Of a DNA stretch of 48,402 bases, positions 47,739-48,402 are shown in pieces (the stretch's first letter is position 1; each line of letters starts with the position of its first letter). The DNA is taken from assembly GCA_903970305.1 (NCBI GenBank), contig CAJCID010000214.1:1-48402 (forward strand). The letters run 5' to 3'. The translations under genes were made by a program, and so were the position numbers. Below the pieces are notes generated by a model. The model saw only the letters and a program-made list of their open reading frames with translations. It made no database searches and was not told the origin of the DNA. The stretch is from Rhodospirillales bacterium. GTDB lineage: Bacteria; Pseudomonadota; Gammaproteobacteria; Burkholderiales; Burkholderiaceae_D.

Positions 47739-48218
47739 ATGGCACTAAGTGAAGAATCGTTGAGGAAGATCGACCGTGAGGTGGCGAAATATCCACCGGA
47801 GGGCAAGCAGTCCGCCCTGATGGCGGCACTTGCGGTGGCGCAGGACGAGTACGGCTGGATCCCGCTCGATGCCATCGACGAGGTGGCGCACTATCTGGGG
47901 CTGCCGCCGATCGCCGTCCAGGAGGTTGCGACGTTCTACAGCATGTTCGACATCAAGCCGGTGGGCAAATACAAGATCACCATCTGCACGAACCTGCCCT
48001 GCGCCCTTTCAGGAGGTGAGCGCGCGGCGCGCCATCTGCAAGAGAAGTTGGGTGTGGGCTGGTCCGAGACCACGCCGGACAGGCAATTCACGCTCGTCGA
48101 AGGCGAATGCATGGGCGCCTGCGGCGATGCGCCGGTACTCCTTGTCAACAACAAGCGCATGTGCAGTTTCATGAGCGACGAGAAGCTCGATGCGCTCCTT
48201 GCGGAACTGAAAGAATGA
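47739..48218 (+). CDS. nuoE: NADH-quinone oxidoreductase subunit E
   Basis: 24-kDa-type subunit with the [2Fe-2S] cluster N1a, 159 residues. Ligands are Cys83, Cys88, Cys124 and Cys128 (CTNLPC and GECMGACGD). The N-terminal helical region ends in [11 protein letters not shown]. Its stop overlaps the nuoF ATG by three bases (AATGA). Confidence 0.97.
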   Translation: MALSEESLRKIDREVAKYPPEGKQSALMAALAVAQDEYGWIPLDAIDEVAHYLGLPPIAVQEVATFYSMFDIKPVGKYKITICTNLPCALSGGERAARHLQEKLGVGWSETTPDRQFTLVEGECMGACGDAPVLLVNNKRMCSFMSDEKLDALLAELKE

Positions 48219-48402
48219 CGCAAACCTCGCTGCACGACCGGCACATCACGCCGCAGATCCTGGCGGGCTTGGATGGAGCGAACTGGCGGCTTGCCGACTA
48301 CGTCCGTCGCGGCGGCTACAGTGCGCTACGCAAGATTCTCGACGAAAAGATCACGCCCGAGGCGATCGTGGCCACGCTCAAGGCCTCGGCGCTGCGCGGA
48401 CG
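48215..48402 (+). CDS. nuoF: NADH-quinone oxidoreductase subunit F (3' truncated)
   Basis: Only the first 62 codons are inside the window. They contain the NuoF N-terminal pattern: an ITPQIL segment, [19 protein letters not shown], and [16 protein letters not shown], just ahead of the NADH/FMN-binding region that must follow beyond the edge. ATG 48215 overlaps the nuoE stop. Assignment is strong because of the sequence and the operon. Confidence 0.94.
   Translation, partial: MTQTSLHDRHITPQILAGLDGANWRLADYVRRGGYSALRKILDEKITPEAIVATLKASALRG

Overview
The window reads as an ordinary chromosomal segment of a GC-rich betaproteobacterium. The evidence is gene order rather than any single marker: surE-pcm-nlpD-rpoS; ndk-rlmN-pilW-rodZ-ispG-hisS-yfgM-bamB-der-hfq-hflX-hflK-hflC-(DUF2065)-hisZ-purA; and rpsO-pnp-(quinone oxidoreductase)-tpiA-secG-tRNA-Leu-nuoABCDEF. 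The hisZ-purA pairing and the rpsO-to-nuo string are typical of Betaproteobacteria. I cannot name a genus.

Layout. 1-4266: end of a branched-chain/aromatic-acid type ABC transporter operon (binding protein, two permeases, two ATPases, with overlapping genes). 4510-10533: stationary-phase and repair block (surE, pcm, nlpD, rpoS), then a PolB-like exonuclease and rlmD. 10659-15509: accessory stretch with a VOC protein, a DUF4189 secreted protein, an ArsR-led four-gene operon on the minus strand, a lipocalin, and several gene remnants (ParE-type toxin, an unknown fragment, a GAF/PAS sensor). 15510-18055: orphan hybrid histidine kinase facing a BAX-inhibitor-type membrane protein. 18295-35074: long housekeeping block (nucleotide metabolism, isoprenoid and histidine pathways, outer-membrane assembly, ribosome GTPase, RNA chaperone, HflKC). 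35352-38744: tRNA-Leu(CAG) divergent from rnr, then an rlmB that appears frameshifted. 38745-39654: about 900 bp without an intact gene, holding a nucleotidyltransferase fragment, a three-unit 10-bp tandem repeat and a perfect inverted repeat. 39655-48402: rpsO-pnp, oxidoreductase, tpiA, secG, tRNA-Leu(GAG), and nuoA to the start of nuoF, which is cut by the window end.

Many genes are coupled by ATGA or TGATG overlaps. Non-ATG starts (GTG or TTG) are frequent: livH, surE, rlmN, yfgM, hflX, rnr, pnp and nuoA. Regulatory signals worth keeping are a dyad over the -10 of the arsR operon, a near-consensus tRNA-Leu promoter lying inside the 5' end of rnr, a hairpin joining the ndk stop to the rlmN start, an intrinsic terminator after rpsO, and three TGC-TAC extended -10 elements.

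I found no CRISPR array, prophage, insertion sequence or clearly new multi-gene system. The most second-look-worthy items are the rlmB frameshift, the rnr/tRNA-Leu promoter overlap, the ArsR operon with its operator, and the remnants in the two accessory gaps.
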